64,000 bases of DNA from Bretschneidera sinensis (GCA_023935145.1 CM043699.1:60900638-60964637), one strand, 5' to 3'. Positions 11,626-22,430 are shown, numbered from the stretch's first letter. The notes: generated by a model from the letters alone, not told the origin. Translations and numbers: made by a program.

Positions 11626-11750
11626 TCGTACATTACTCCCCAGCCATTTGAGGACTTCTGATGTCTTTAATGTGAAACACCTGAGTCCTTTGTGGATTCT
11701 GATGAAGCTATTGTGAACTCGAGGACGAGTTCTTTCCAACCCGAGGCGAC
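11626..11750 (+). pseudogene. integrase C-terminal scrap and 3' end of chromovirus
   Basis: Directly after DALSRR the sequence reads LRTSDVFNVKHLSPL, a motif from the extreme C-terminus of gypsy integrases. The zinc-finger, DDE core and most of the C-terminal domain are gone, so the join marks a deletion of roughly an entire integrase. A short coding tail leads straight to the LTR at 11751. Confidence 0.75.
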
Positions 11751-12388
11751 TGATGCAGGAGGATCCAAGTCAGATGATGCTGAGTTGTCAGATAGCACAT
11801 TGTTGGCACTGAGATACCTTAAGTTGGCAGATCAGCGTAAAGATGGCAGGTGGACTACCTAGAACCGTTGGATCGCTCCAAATCTAAGGGTGCGATTTAC
11901 ATCGTTTTACGTGCCACAGGCTCGGATAGGGCCCTGGAGACCCTAGTTTGATTGGAAACGGGCCCTTAATCAAAACTCAGGGCCCTCTCAGTGTAACGGG
12001 TTTTTAGCCAAAAAACGACGTTTAGGCCTTCAATTTTACAGTTTTCAGTTTTTAGGAAACTTTCCATTTGCAATTTATTTTGTTTTCAAGTCAGAATTGA
12101 TTACCGTTAATTCTGCCTTAATTCTAACGCTTAGTTTTAGTATTTTCTATAGTTTTTCCCCAAATTCGTGTTTTTGGGGATTTTTGTATTTTTTTAGCTT
12201 TGACCTTATAAATAAGGAGGCCACGTATGGAAAAGGGAGGATATGATATTTTGGATTGCATAATTTTGAATTGACCATCAGAGGTGTTTCTCTGTGTTTT
12301 TTTTCTTTAGGCGATTCTCTTGTGTTTTCCCCTGTGAATTATCTGTTGAAACTAGCCTGTAGAATAATCGTTATTCTATTCGGCATCA
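11751..12388 (+). repeat. chromovirus 3' LTR (638 bp)
   Basis: Starts TGATGCAGGAGGATCCAAG and ends CGGCATCA, followed by CCCCC. Matches the 5' LTR with scattered substitutions, indicating a moderately old insertion. Confidence 0.9.
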
Positions 12389-13008
12389 CCCCCCCCACAA
12401 GTGTGATCGAGGGAACTTCACCATGCGCTCAAGTGCACTCGGGGCAGAGAAGGCACGTGAGGGTTTTTAAACCCATTTAACTCACAAAACCTAATTCACC
12501 TAACACTATGCTCTAGCGCACGTATCCTCGCTGTCTGTCACACACACACTTGCCTACCGGAATCTTACTTCAGACCAAGCTCTCACAACCATCACTCCAC
12601 CAAAACCACCACCTTACCACCGTACAACTTCCTATTACCAGCACAACTATCTCCCTACACAACCCTACACCTTCCTTAAGACAGAAAAGGTATGCACAAC
12701 CCATTTTATGAAAATCACCTGCACACCATCACACACTAGTTTTTGACTTATCTTTTTCCTCCTATTATGTGTTTATCTTGTGTGTTGATTGATTGTTTTC
12801 ATATCTACAGGAGGTTGGGATCAAGTTCGAGTGTTTTCTATAGCTTTGAGTTTCTGTTGCACGTCAACTGTTTGACTTATTGCCTGAGCGAATGCGCTCG
12901 AGGGCTAGCACTTTGTGATCGAGTGCAACTCAATCTGTGCGATCGAGCGTAGATTTAACTGAGATCGAGTACACTCTCACCATAAGCTACACTTTTAAAC
13001 CTAAGTAA
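12389..13008 (+). other. Athila-E spacer upstream of the env-position ORF
   Basis: Non-coding, unusually rich in CA/CT tracts (12540-12740), with several GATCGAG/GCTCGAG motifs at 12400-12440 and 12890-12970. In related elements this interval would contain pol and a subgenomic promoter or splice acceptor; I see no convincing motif for either. Confidence 0.4.
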
Positions 13009-14075
13009 ATGACATCTAGTTCCCGAGCCTCCAGTAGCCGCTCCCATTCCACCCGGCCTAGTTTCGAGTAGCATGAAATCCTGTTCGAGACTATGTTCAA
13101 TATCGATGAGGACTTCAAGAGTTTGGATGCCACGAGATGGGTGGTCCAAGAGTTCAAGACCCGGGGTCTCAAGTGGTTATTCAAACCAGTCTGTTCGACG
13201 GCTTACACTAAATTTATGCTCAACTTCTATGAGAACCTGACCTATGACTGCACCTGACCAGAGATCTTATCCTTCTCAGTCCAGGGCAGATTCATAGAGC
13301 TGACCACCACAGGCATCGCCACTTCTCTCCACTGTTGTGATGAGTCCCCTCCAAAGGACAGCTATATGGAGGAGCAGCCAGACTAGTTTTCTCTGCCCCA
13401 CATCATCGAGGACATGTGTGTAGGCCAGTATACGAACTGGCATAACAATGCAGAGAGCCGATCAAAGTTGCCTCCCCGCCTGTGGTTCATGGACTCTATC
13501 CTCAAGCATAATGTGTGCCCTTTGGGGCACAAGACTCAGATGAGGGATCAGTTCCTACAGGCCCTCTATGCCTTTCATCGGAGTCACTGGTACTCCATAC
13601 CAGCCGTCATATGGAGTCATATACACAAGTTCTGGGACCATGTGCATAGCTGTCAGACCACCACGACTAATGCATGGGGGCTCTCTTTCCCTTCTTTCTC
13701 AGCCACATCTTCAAGAAGAAGGGAATCAAGGGCTCCTCTGTCGATGGACTAGTCAGCGACCATCCGTTCTTTGAGAGAGCCCGGTGGAGCCTCAGCCAGT
13801 CCCACATGCCCCGAGGACCCCGGGTGCATATTCCTATTGATGAGCCTGTGGCGGATGATCCGATGGACACAGAACATCACACAGAGAGCCCTATTTGGGA
13901 GGAGGACCAGCTAAACATGGGGTCCACAGAGTACCAACACCTTCTCGAGGAGTTGTCCTCCTTCCGCTGCGAGCTCTCTGATATCCACTGGGAGGACAGA
14001 GAGGCAACCTGTCTGATCCATCAGCAGATAGATGGTTTAGAGGTGCAGTTTGCACGACAGAAGGCGATGCTATAG
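13009..14075 (+). pseudogene. Athila-E env-position ORF (plant 'putative transposon protein' type), broken
   Basis: The ATG at 13009 opens a Ser/Arg-rich start (TSSSRASSSRSHSTRP). The body reads through in one frame to 13752 apart from stops at 13072, 13258 and 13384, then shifts to the frame of 13674-14075. The pattern RWVVQEFKTRGL, KFMLNFYENLTYDC, FSVQGRFIELTTTGIA and PRLWFMDSILKHNVCPLGHK resembles the plant family often annotated as putative plant transposon protein (Transposase_32), carried downstream of pol in some Athila-like elements. The C-terminal part has a predicted coiled coil (YQHLLEELSSFRCEL). I see no clear signal peptide or membrane segment, so an envelope function is not supported. 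Family assignment is from memory of the pattern. Confidence 0.65.
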
Positions 14076-15657
14076 GCTATCCTCGATCGCTTACCTCCTG
14101 CACCCGGTACCTCTTCGACTGCACCACCCGATGATCAGCAGTGAGAGGATACCCCGTTTGGCTGAAGACGTAAAACTTAGCGCTCATGGGAGGCACCCCA
14201 CAGCATATCCTTTTTATTATAGTATTTTTCTTTTCTTATTTATGTTTATTTAGCTGTTTATTTTTCCATATTTCTTGTTTTTCTGCATAACGTTTGTTTT
14301 TCTTTTTCAGGAACATAGTGCATGCATCTAGTTCAAGTTTGGGGGCGTGCTACGAGCCATGCCAACCATCTAGTTCTCCGTCTCCCAGGTCAGATCTTTC
14401 CATGTTACTCACACATTGAGGACAATGTGTATATTAAGTTTAGGGGTAAAGGGAAAACACACGCACACACTATGTCTCCCAACTTTTTTTAATAAAGATA
14501 AATGCATGTTCATTTTGTTTTGAAAATTTTGGTTGATTTAAAACAAATATGATAAAACTTCATTACTAAGCTTAAAATCTAAAACATATAGTCTAGTAAT
14601 AGGAATTTTAAAATTTTAGTTACCTACCTCAAGGCACTTAAGAAATTCAAAAGTTTGATCTAAATCTGACACGATCACATTAGCACACAATTGTGTGGGG
14701 TATGACATGTAATTTTTATGTATATGTTTCCATGACCTAACTGTAATCGGATAAATTTTTAGATGAACACTTTGACATAGAAAAATAATAAAAAAAAATG
14801 CCAATCATGCAAAAAAAATAATAATAAAATGCTCCTAACAATCATTAAATAAAATTTTCACTGAGTAATTGGACCTCTTGCCTTAGTAAGCAGTGAGTGT
14901 TCATGTCAAAAGGTGGGAAGTAAGAATTTAATGATCATAAAAATTTTCACTGAGTAACTGGACCTCTTTCCTCAGTAAGCAGTGAGTGTTCACGTTAAAA
15001 GGTGGGAAGTAAGCATTTAATGATCATAAATATTTCCACTGAGTAACTGGACCTCTTGCCTCAGTAAGCAGTGAGTGTTCACGTCAAAATGTGAGAATTT
15101 CACTTAAAAGCATTAAGACCTATTAGTTTTGTAGCCTTTTTGACTCGAGTTAGTAAGTCCTTAGGGGTGTCTTTACACCTAATGCCCTAAAACCACCTGA
15201 TTTGGGAGTCATTGGCTAAACACTCGTACAAGGGTCAATTAGAAAGCTTAATGGAACTCAACATGGCAAAAGTCTCATGATGAAAGAAAAAGAAAAGAAG
15301 TAAAAACTATGCCATTTTTGTTCTATCTGATAAGGAATTCGATGAAGGTTTAGACACTGAAACACTATACATTAAAATTATTTGGAAGCTCCATCTTCTA
15401 TGTGCTAATTCACCACACACCAAATCAAACTTGCGATGCCTTAAACCAACCTTGGATAAGTAACATAAACTTTTAAAATCCTTATTCACTACAAAAATAT
15501 ATTTTTATTATAAGCTTACTCATGAATGTTCATCATGGTTTTATGTGCAACCCAAATTTTTGGATATCATGAAGAATGAATTTATCTTTAATTATGTTTT
15601 GATATAGTCTTTCGTTTTGTATTGCTAAGGGACTAGCAATATGTAAGTTTGGGGGTG
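14076..15657 (+). other. Athila-E 3' untranslated region with PPT-like motifs and conserved blocks
   Basis: No gene. Contains a conserved block GGGAGGCACCCCACAGC near 14190, PPT-like AAGTTTGGGGGCGTGC (14336-14351) and AAGTTTAGGGGTAAAGG (14437-14453), a 90-bp tandem triplication (14854-15115), the block with CTTAGGGGTGTCTTTACACC (about 15160-15180), and the actual polypurine tract AAGTTTGGGGGTG at 15645-15657. The same blocks in the same order occur in Athila-N (minus strand) and Athila-M. Confidence 0.75.
14854..15115 (+). repeat. tandem repeat, three copies of about 90 bp
   Basis: Copies start near 14854, 14944 and 15033, each containing CACTGAGTAACTGGACCTCT and AGTAAGCAGTGAGTGTTCA. Athila-N (24265-24345, reverse) and Athila-M (45635-45715) carry this unit once, so the triplication arose in the Athila-E lineage. 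Confidence 0.85.
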
Positions 15658-15989
15658 TGATAAGTGCTTAAATAGTCATATTTAAGCCCCTTAATTTACA
15701 CTTGTTAGGCTCTTTGTTTATATATTTTAGTAGATTCTACTTCACTTTTGTGTTTTCTGTGTTTTTCATAGAGCTTTGACAAAAAGATGACATTTTGGAG
15801 CTTTAAGGAATAAAAAGTGAAGGTCTGCAATCCAGCAAGGTGTGCTTGAGCGCACCACTCTTGTGGTCGAGCGCACATGCACCAGAGGAGGCAGAGCCAG
15901 AATTAGAAAGAAGTCTCCGGACCTTAAATTGGAAATTAGTGTTTCGGGGCACCCTTAGAGCCCTATATATAGTCTTGTAAAACAAAGAA
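15658..15989 (+). repeat. Athila-E 3' LTR, truncated
   Basis: Starts TGATAAGTGCTTAAATAG after the polypurine tract and follows the 5' LTR through the TATA box, with a deletion in the CGATCG repeat zone. Similarity stops near 15989, about 330 bases in, so about 880 bases are missing. Confidence 0.82.
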
Positions 15990-16045
15990 AACATAAAAGT
16001 GAAGTAGAATCTACTAAAATATATAAACAAAGAACCTAACAAGTG
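15990..16045 (-). repeat. inverted scrap of the Athila-E LTR start (fold-back)
   Basis: These 55 bases are the reverse complement of the LTR segment 3697-3750 (and 15698-15751): AAGTGAAGTAGAATCTACTA through CCTAACAAGTGTA. It joins the truncated LTR to a Tat LTR copy and marks the breakpoint of a rearrangement. Confidence 0.8.
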
Positions 16046-17952
16046 TATTTGCCTCTATTCCTAAATAGTGCAGGAATTGAATTTAAAAAGTCATTAAACA
16101 CTTGTCTATGCTCTCTAGGATGGCTAGAGCTTGTTCCTAAACCTAATAGAATCTCCTAAACCTTAAAAATACCCCTTTTAGAAGCCATACTGGAGATCAC
16201 TTCCACCATTTTTCAAATCTCATTGAATTACTCTAATTTTCAGATTCTTTCCTTCAATCTCACCAAAACAAAAACACTAGCCTGAAAACACTCAACTAAC
16301 ATCACAAACACAACCCCCACTCAATACCCAATTGAGATTCTTCATTAAAAGAGTCTTATTTTGATGGTTTATCAATCCTTTGATGACAGTAAATGATGAA
16401 CAAAGTTCAGTTTATTCATTGATCAAATGCATTGCAACGATATCTTCTTGAGAGTTTTAAGAACACACCCAATTTTGAGGAACAAGAAGATTCTTTTTTT
16501 CTTAAAATTTAGTGCAAGATGATTAAGGAGGATCTAAGAAAGCAATTCGTCTATCTTCGCAAGAGTTTTATGCGCAATCAAGATATAAGCTCAAAAAACT
16601 TTCTTATATAACTCTCTTGTTATTTTTGTGATCTAGTTTGATCAAAATCAATTGTTTCTTGCTTTAATTTATGTTTAAACTTGTTTTTATAATCTAAATA
16701 CATTTATATGCGATTGCTTATAGTTATGTTTTTGTTCATTTAACTTAAAACTTGTTAAATTGAGTCTTGGAATAAAAAACCCGAGACTAAAGCAAACAAA
16801 AAAAGCCAAACCTCTTACCGCCACTTCAAAGTGGTGGTTCATGGTGACCTACCACTTTGAAGTGGCGGCTAGGTATGACTTCCACATTAAAGTGGCAGAC
16901 ATACCTAGTTTTTTCCCTTTTGTTTCATTTCACTTCCAATTTACTTCCTTTAATTTGTTAACATGTTTGCAAGACTTTTAACTTGATTTTGTGATTCATA
17001 TGACATCTAGAAACTCCATGATTATATGATCTAGGATTTACCATGCATTAATATTGCTCCTTTATTTAAATCTAAGTCTATGCTTGATTATGTGCCTGTA
17101 TATGCTCTCTTTGCGTTGATCGACTCCTATATCATTATCATGTTGTTTTTAGATTTAGTATGGTGATTTAATCATGATAAATTTTTTTTTTATCTTTCAT
17201 CAATATGTGCATTCAATTTTTATGATTAAGTTTAGTTTAAACATTCTTTGGTGCTTATATACCTCTACATGTTTTGATAATTCATCTTGTGTTCTTAAAT
17301 GATTGGTTTTAATTGAGATAGTTGTTGTTCTGGGATGATTTATATGCTTATTTTTGTGTGGATGATCAATTAAATGATTAATGATGATAATATGATCTCA
17401 TATGATGCCATGCTTGCTCTCATATGCTCAAATCCTTTCACTATGTTCACGTGTTTCATATATTTGAATTGACATGGGTTAGTTATTATTTTTCAATTAA
17501 ATCATATTACATAATTGTTGCTTGGGTCAAGATGATAAGTTTAGAATTGGATAAATTTCAAATGGGCTTAATCAATTAAAACCTCATTGTATTACATAAT
17601 TTTGTTTATCACATTTTGGCTAAAATAAACCTACCTTAAACACATTTGGTGGGCCTCTCGCATTCGAAAAATCTCTTTCGAAGAAAAACAAAACAATAAA
17701 CTCAAAGTAATACTTAAGATAGGATTGAGCGTGTCAAAAAAATATATAAATAACTTTGATAATTAACTTAATTTGGGCTTTCGCCTTTTCGTACAAAAAT
17801 TTATGACAATAAGGCATTGAGCTTAAAAAAATTTAAAATTGGGGCTTTCTCTTTTGTTTTGGTACTCAAAGTCCACCATAGGTTCAAATCATCCTTTTCT
17901 TGGTTTCAAGATCCTAGTGGGAGGTTCATAGTCAAGTTCAAAAGAGGAAAGA
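16046..17952 (+). mobile_element. Tat element #2: LTR remainder and leader
   Basis: 16052-16300 duplicates the Tat #1 LTR segment 3410-3656 and, unlike it, runs uninterrupted through the Athila target (AAAACACTCAACTAACATC). The following A/T-rich DNA is non-coding and leads to the gag at 17953, so it holds the end of the 5' LTR and the untranslated leader. I could not place the LTR end or the primer site. It contains the hairpin cluster at 16818-16907. Confidence 0.6.
16818..16868. repeat. perfect 18-bp inverted repeat (hairpin)
   Basis: CCGCCACTTCAAAGTGGT at 16818-16835 is matched exactly by its reverse complement at 16851-16868, with a 15-base loop. It is followed by a weaker nested inverted repeat at 16869-16907 (CTAGGTATG / CATACCTAG around CCACATTAAAGTGG). 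Confidence 0.9.
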
Positions 17953-18528
17953 GTGTTAGTTGGTGAGTCAGAGACAACTGCAAATAATGGTAATAGTAGT
18001 GGTCCTAATAATGATCAGTTGGCAAAACTGAAGAACTTCTTAACTTCATTAGCTTTGGATATGGCGAATGACACAATAAATCTTGAAGAGAAGGTAGCCA
18101 AGAAGGAAAAAGAGAAGGAAATTGTTAGATGGTGAAAACCAAGAGTTCTATGACGAAGATGAGTACCTTAAGGAGAAAGAGAATAAATTTGTGAGCCAAG
18201 AAGTGAAGACTATCAATGAAAAATTTGAGAAGATGCAAGTTGCTATAAGGAAGATCTATGGTTTTGATGTGTACTTATTCGAAATTAATGGCCTCTCCCT
18301 TTACTCCAAGGTGAGCCTAAAGCCAAAATTCAAGATGATAGAAATTTACCGATTTGATGGGACTGGAGATCTAGAGACCCACTTGAGAAAATATGTTGGA
18401 CTTTTGAAGCTTGCTTGATTGAACCATGATCAACTGGCTGTCTACTTTCCTTGCTCTCTCATTGGTGCTGCTCTCAATTGGTACCATACTCAAGACATTG
18501 CGAATGTTAACTAATGTCATGACATGGC
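17953..18528 (+). pseudogene. Tat element #2 gag fragment
   Basis: The plus strand from 17953 encodes a charged N-terminal part (Lys/Glu-rich, coiled-coil-like, about 18060-18260 across two frames), then the gag capsid motif RFDGTGDLETHLRKYVGLL (18352-18408) and, after a TGA at 18416-18418, FPCSLIGAALNWYHTQD (18448-18498). This FDG..D...HL, GAAL.WY pattern is that of Tat-type gag. It ends abruptly at 18528 where a reverse copia LTR begins; the remainder is not in the window. Confidence 0.75.
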
Positions 18529-20226
18529 TGAAGAAAATCGATCTAGAAAACTCGATGGAAATTTTAAAATATTTCATTGATTACTATAAAACCTAATTGT
18601 CTTATGATTTGCATAGAACATCTAATAATCTAGAACATTCAAGGTTTAGAATGGTTACCTTAGATTCATTGTGTTCTTGACTTCTTAGATATGTTGTAGC
18701 TGAATTCTCCACCATGTTTGAATCCAAATTCCTTCGCACTCATGAATTCAAAACAACCAAAAACCTATGTGGTCACAAAGGTTGATGCACACAGGGAAAA
18801 TCCCGAATTAGGATTTCTCTCTAAATTCATTATCTCTTTTGGGTATGAGAATAACTCAATCTCTAGTAGAAATTGTATATAGATTTTGTGCAAACAAATT
18901 TCTACACACTAAGAAATTATTTATAATGTTAGGGTTAGTTGCAATTAACCATTAATTGTAAACTAGACCTCTGCAGTTATTCCTTAATTATACATTGCCT
19001 CTTTTTTGTGTGACCCTTTAGGTTCAAAATAATCTGGTTATAAGCCATAATTTTTATATAATTGCATTTGGAAAACTTTCAAATTAATTAAAACTCCTTC
19101 TAATTTATTTTGAATCAAAATTCCTTTTGATTCTCATTTTTTATTAGAATTAATTAATTGTCCTTTAAATTAATTCTTACAACTTCTATAATCATGATGA
19201 CACCTAGTAACATATCATGACTATCCATACAGTGTGAATTTAGTTGTTAAATCTTAAACCTTTATGTTATCAGTTACTATACAATTAAATCATTTCATCA
19301 TGCAATACCCCACATAAACTAATTAGTGTATGAGATTACCGTCAATCCCTTAGCACTAATTCTATGTCTTTAGATATCAATAATATAATTCTAATGGTCA
19401 AATTAGAAATTCTTTTCTAATTCTCACATTGTCTTGGCCAAAGAACTTCTAGAATTATATCTTAGTAAATCACATAGAACATTTTCTCATTTTACTTAGG
19501 AATGATGGATCCCTTGATGTACACTCAAATATCTCTATATGAAACCCATTATACCCAATTACTAATAATTAATGATCAAAAAATAGAACCATATTAAATA
19601 GAATTAAAGTATAATAAGTGGGATATAAGATAACATGGTGCCTAAGGTCTAAGGATCACATGCACAGTTGTAATATAAGAACTATATATTGACCGACAAA
19701 TAAAACTACATTTAGGTGTTTTAAAGTCGAATATTGTTAAGTGAACTCATTCTCTAATGAGTACCCATATAAGAATTTCTATTGACAACCAATAAAATAT
19801 CCATTAAGAATTTCTTAATCAAGTTAGTTCGGTGTACCTGTTCTCTAACAAGCACTTATATAACTTGTTTTAGTGTCTCATACACTAGTGACTGTGAGAT
19901 CAATCACTGCCAACTCCTTAAAGAAACATAGTATGCACTAATCTATCTAGATTCATTAATTCCCTTCTTAGTGACCCTATGATTAGTAAAATTTAAGAAT
20001 AAAGCTTAAGAAAATACATCTCACATACATGATCTCGTCATGCTGCTTATTTCCATTGCTCTTATTCTATGGACTTTACCATGTAATACACTTGTAATGA
20101 TTTGTAATGAACATGATAAATAAGATGATTGCCATTTATTGTTAATAAATGAATAAGATAAATTTACAAGTAACATACCTATAACATCAAATACTATTGG
20201 CTTTTAGGGCACACTACTATAACTCA
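18529..20226 (-). repeat. copia LTR in reverse orientation (about 1.7 kb)
   Basis: On the minus strand it starts TGAGTTATAGTAGTGTGCCC and ends CTTCA. It matches copia #2 LTR (31505-41885) in its whole length, including the ends, at roughly four bases in five by eye. It lies between Tat #2 gag and a copia pol of opposite orientation and has neither primer site nor polypurine tract beside it. Flanking pentamers (ATGGC / TTGTG) do not match, so it is a solo LTR or a rearrangement product, not a simple insertion. Confidence 0.78.
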
Positions 20227-21590
20227 TTGTGGCAGAGATGGGCACTAAAAAAGAAACTGCAACAATCACCTTGCAATACAAGCTTTTGGAAGACAAGTCT
20301 TAGTTGTCCTTTGATGAAATTAACTTGTTAGTTAATAATGCTTCTACTTGGGTATTGTATACTGGGTATGGTTCTTGCATTTGCAATAGTTTGCAGGTGC
20401 GAAGAAAAAATAATAAACTAAGTAAAGAGAAGTCAAACTTTGCCTTGCAAATGGAGCAAGCTTTGCTACATTAGCCGTAAAGATTTATTACTTAGTTTTA
20501 CCATCTTAAAGTAGAAGATAAATAGTTTTACCATCTTGAAGTAGAAGATAAAATATTTCATATGGGACAACAAAAGTAAGGAGATAATGATCAAAATCAT
20601 TCTTATATATGACACTTAAAACTAGGTCATACCAATGAGGATAGTGCAAACAAGTTAGTAAAAGATGGATTCCTGGATCTATCGGATTGTGAATTCTATC
20701 CAACATGTGAAACCTATCTCATGGGAAAATAACTAGATCTTGATTTAGTGGATGGAGAAAGAGCCACATATATATTAGGGTTAATACACATTAATGTGTG
20801 TGGGCCCCTAATAGTTAATGCTAGAGTAGGTTATTCCTACTTCATTACCTTACCAATGATTACTCAAGGTATGGGTACATTTACTTAGTGAAGTAAAAAT
20901 CTGAATCATTTAAAATGTTCAAAGAATTCAGAAGAGAAGTTAAAACAAATTGAGAAAGGTATTAAAGCTCTTTGATCTGATCCGGGAGGGAAATACTTGT
21001 TTAACAATTTTCTCGATTATCTCAAAGAGAATGAGATTCTTTTTCAGTGACTCCTTGTGGAATCGCACCTTATTAGATATGGTACAATCTGTGATGAGTT
21101 ACACTGATAATCTTATATCCTTTCGGGGATATGCTATCCTAACTGCCGCGTACTTATTGAACAAGGTTCCCTCAAAGGAAGTACTTGAAATTCCATATAA
21201 GATATAGAAACGGAGGAAACCTAATCTTAAACATGTTAAGATTTTGGGTTATCTAATCTATTTAAAGAAGTTACATACAAACAAGTTGGGAACTAGGTCT
21301 GACAATTGTAGGTTATGGGATATCCTAAAGAAAATTTAAGATATTATTTCTATCATCCTCATAAAAAAATGTTTGGTTCCAAGAATGTTATGTTTCTAGT
21401 AAAAGAATTTATGCTAGAAAAAAGAAATGGGAAAAAGATAGATCTCGATGAAGTGTCACAAGGACCATAACCAACACTATTCAAATTGAGGAACCTAAAT
21501 CAATAGATCTTTTTAATACACAACTAGTTCATAGATCTAGTGTAATATCTAAGTCTCCAAAGAGAGATGGATTTTTCTTCAATCGTGACC
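20227..21590 (+). pseudogene. copia #1 zinc knuckle remnant and integrase, broken
   Basis: Starts in the nucleocapsid knuckle (CGRDGH, stop in place of Trp, then KRNC). The integrase core is recognisable as LIHINVCGPL (about 20780-20810; the first catalytic Asp is replaced by Asn), YFITL and SRYGYIYL (20850-20890), FKMFKEFRREV (20910-20940), RNRTLLDMVQSVMSYTD (21061-21108) and AYLLNKVPSKEV (21145-21183), followed by the copia C-terminal block near 21230-21420. Stops and frame changes are frequent. Open piece 20950-21207 is partly in another frame. Confidence 0.78.
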
Positions 21591-22430
21591 AAGAGGTACA
21601 CCTTATAGATGATATAGAACCTGCTAACTATGAAGAAGTGATGTTAGACATCGATTCAAAGAAGTGGTTAGAAACCATGAATTTTGAAACGGATTCCATG
21701 TACTCTAACAAAGTATGGACTTTGGTCGATGCACCTAGAGGTATAATACCTACAGGTTGCAAATGGGTTTTTAAAAGAAAGATTAGAGTAGATGGAATGG
21801 TAGATATTTATAAGGTAAAGCTTATAGTGAAAGGTTTCAAGCAAAGGTAAGGAATTGACTTTGATGAAATATTCTCTCTAGTGGCCATGCTTAAATCCAT
21901 TAGGATTTTACTTGCAATAGCTATATACAATAACTATGAGTTATCTAGTGATAGTAACCACAAGGTATACAAGCTTCAAAGATCCATTCATAGATTGAAG
22001 CAAGCTTCTCAAAGTTGGAAAGTCCGTTTTGATAAGACAATCAAATTATTTGATTTCATCAAAGAATGAGGATGAATCATGTGGGTATAAGAAGGTCAGT
22101 GGAAGCACTGTGATATTCTTAGTGCTTTACATAGAAGATAGGCTACACATTGGGAATGATGTAGGTATGTTACAGTTAACTAAGGTTTGGCTATCAAAAA
22201 CTTCTTTATGACGGATTTCGGTGAAACATCCTACAATTTAGGGAATGAGATCAATATAAATAAATCAAGAGGATGCTAGGTTTGCCAAAAACTGCATATA
22301 TAGACAAAATGTTGAAAAAAAGGTTTAGCATGAAAAATTCCAAGATGGATTATGGAATTACTATCTCGAAAGAAATATCCCCAAATACACCTGAGGGGAG
22401 AGAATACATGAGTAGATTTGATATATCATG
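21590..22430 (+). pseudogene. copia #1 reverse transcriptase, broken
   Basis: KKWLETMNFETDSMYSNKVW (21659-21718) and GCKWVFKRKIRVDG (21756-21797) mark the copia RT entry; FSLVAMLKSIRILLAIAIY (21871-21927) continues. The segment that should contain the first catalytic Asp (QMDVKTAFLNG in the family) is deleted: sequence jumps from NNYE to a late block HKVYKLQRSIHRLKQASQSW (21959-22018). The second catalytic box reads YIED at 22128-22139 instead of YVDD. Both changes rule out activity. The reading continues to the Athila-N insertion at 22436. Confidence 0.83.

Larger units (their letters stand above)
7987..12388 (+). mobile_element. nested chromovirus-type gypsy element, integrase deleted (4.4 kb)
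   Basis: Bounded by LTRs 7987-8622 and 11751-12388, with an initiator-Met primer site and a probable 4/5-matching target duplication. Internal order is gag, protease, RT, RNase H, then an abrupt join to the far C-terminus of the integrase region. The gag motif order (coiled coil, FIDWLNEVERIFEYKEV, VKVKLVAIKLKGRAFA, LRQGTRSIDDYTEEF) resembles CRM-type chromoviruses, but no chromodomain is visible, so I leave the subgroup open. Confidence 0.85.
3657..15989 (+). mobile_element. Athila-E: Athila-type gypsy element with env-position ORF, pol deleted
   Basis: Has a 5' LTR (3657-4869), a decayed tRNA-Asp-type primer site, gag-protease remains (5302-7753), an env-position ORF (13009-14075), a long 3' untranslated part, a polypurine tract and a truncated 3' LTR (15658 to about 15989). 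RT, RNase H and integrase are absent between protease and the env-position ORF; that gap now holds spacer DNA and a nested chromovirus. Target duplication cannot be checked because the right end is rearranged. Confidence 0.85.

Noticed and set aside
13009..14075. True retroviral-type envelope gene
   Set aside because: No clear signal peptide, fusion peptide or transmembrane segment; the pattern fits a plant transposon-protein family instead.
20506..20706. Minus-strand ORF as a host gene
   Set aside because: Antisense to decayed copia integrase; no supporting motif.
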